From NCBI GenBank assembly GCA_030920305.1, contig JARLUB010000003.1:62001-126000 (forward strand): a stretch of 64,000 bases of DNA, read 5' to 3'. Shown in pieces: positions 63,802-64,000 of this stretch. A program made the position numbers and the translations under genes. The notes under the pieces are model-generated. The model searched no databases, was not told the DNA's origin, and saw nothing but the letters and a program-made list of their open reading frames with translations. This DNA comes from Eubacteriales bacterium SKADARSKE-1. GTDB taxonomy: Bacteria; Bacillota; Clostridia; Oscillospirales; Acutalibacteraceae. Positions within the stretch are counted from its first letter, which is position 1. Every line of letters starts with the position of its first letter.

Positions 63802-64000
63802 TGACCATGAAGCTAAGCCTGTTTTAGAAAAAACAGGGTTGGTATCTGATGACGTATATTCTCAGGGAGATCTTTTATATCTGTCAGACGATAAATGTAT
63901 TTATAGCCCTATTACAGGAAAAAGGTTTTTAAAGGCTTCAGAGAATTATTTTTTTGGATCTCATTATTTATTACAATATAAAATAGGTCCAAATGCGGAG
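63782..64000 (+). CDS. Continuation of the propeller-like lipoprotein or separate gene (3' end outside window)
   Basis: An ATG at 63782, behind AGAGGGCACAT, opens 73 codons to the window edge, overlapping the preceding gene by 20 bases. The content (LVSDDVYSQGDLLYLSDDKC, YSPITGKRFLKASENYFFGS) looks like more blades of the same propeller, so a frameshifted single gene is also possible. Incomplete. Confidence 0.5.
   Translation, partial: MTSIKYNDHEAKPVLEKTGLVSDDVYSQGDLLYLSDDKCIYSPITGKRFLKASENYFFGSHYLLQYKIGPNAE

Noticed and set aside
1-64000. CRISPR array or cas genes
   Set aside because: No regularly spaced direct repeats and no Cas motifs were seen.
1-64000. Reassigned stop codons to explain broken genes
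   Set aside because: TAA, TAG and TGA all end intact, conserved genes in this window, so the interruptions are local.

Overview
The window is low-GC DNA of a Gram-positive, endospore-forming bacterium, most likely of class Clostridia. The sporulation genes spo0A, spoIVB and a SpoIIIE-type ftsK point to this. So does the cell-division cluster HlyD-like–yggS–sepF–divIVA–ileS–lspA–rluD, as do frequent TTG/GTG starts and strong AGGAGG-type ribosome sites. I saw no outer-membrane genes. Several genes suggest life in close contact with a host (inference): a GlpT-type sugar-phosphate importer, a large proline-rich secreted protein, and members of normally cytosolic enzyme families that carry export signals.

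Layout. 1–4.9 kb (minus strand): an M23 peptidase cut by the window edge, a small secreted protein, spo0A, spoIVB, and a YfbR-like 5'-nucleotidase with a signal peptide. 5–10.8 kb (plus): tepA, ftsK/spoIIIE, a ComEC-like metallo-beta-lactamase with its DUF3006 partner, an HD hydrolase and a family-4 uracil-DNA glycosylase. 10.9–12.4 kb (minus): a small protein with a double-glycine-like leader, and trpS. 12.6–27.0 kb (plus): mutL, miaA, the division cluster, ileS, lspA, rluD, ppx and ppk1.

27.4–39.8 kb (plus): a compact phage structural module with terminase, portal, protease, capsid, connectors, contractile sheath, tube, LysM hub protein, spike, baseplate and fibre-like genes. It lies between the host genes ppk1 and a pseudouridine synthase. 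It has no integrase, repressor, replication or lysis genes, and no tape-measure gene between tube and LysM protein. It looks like a domesticated or decaying prophage, possibly of gene-transfer-agent type.

39.9–49.6 kb: minus-strand rluB-like, dacF-like and glpT genes, then a plus-strand zur–znuA–znuC–znuB operon and a calcium-type P-ATPase. 49.6–57.4 kb is a scrambled accessory region. It holds IS630 and IS3 relics, a broken integrase, a tRNA-Met 3'-end fragment (probable attachment site), an SdpI-family protein and the 1043-residue proline-rich secreted protein, which lies between two halves of an IS3 transposase.

57.4–61.6 kb encodes a glycan-modification set: a polysialyltransferase-like enzyme and a CMP-sugar synthetase, both with signal peptides, and an aldolase–HAD protein whose conserved start is reachable only by a -1 frameshift on a run of nine A residues at the end of the synthetase gene. 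The window ends with secreted or lipoprotein genes of unknown role and decayed sequence.
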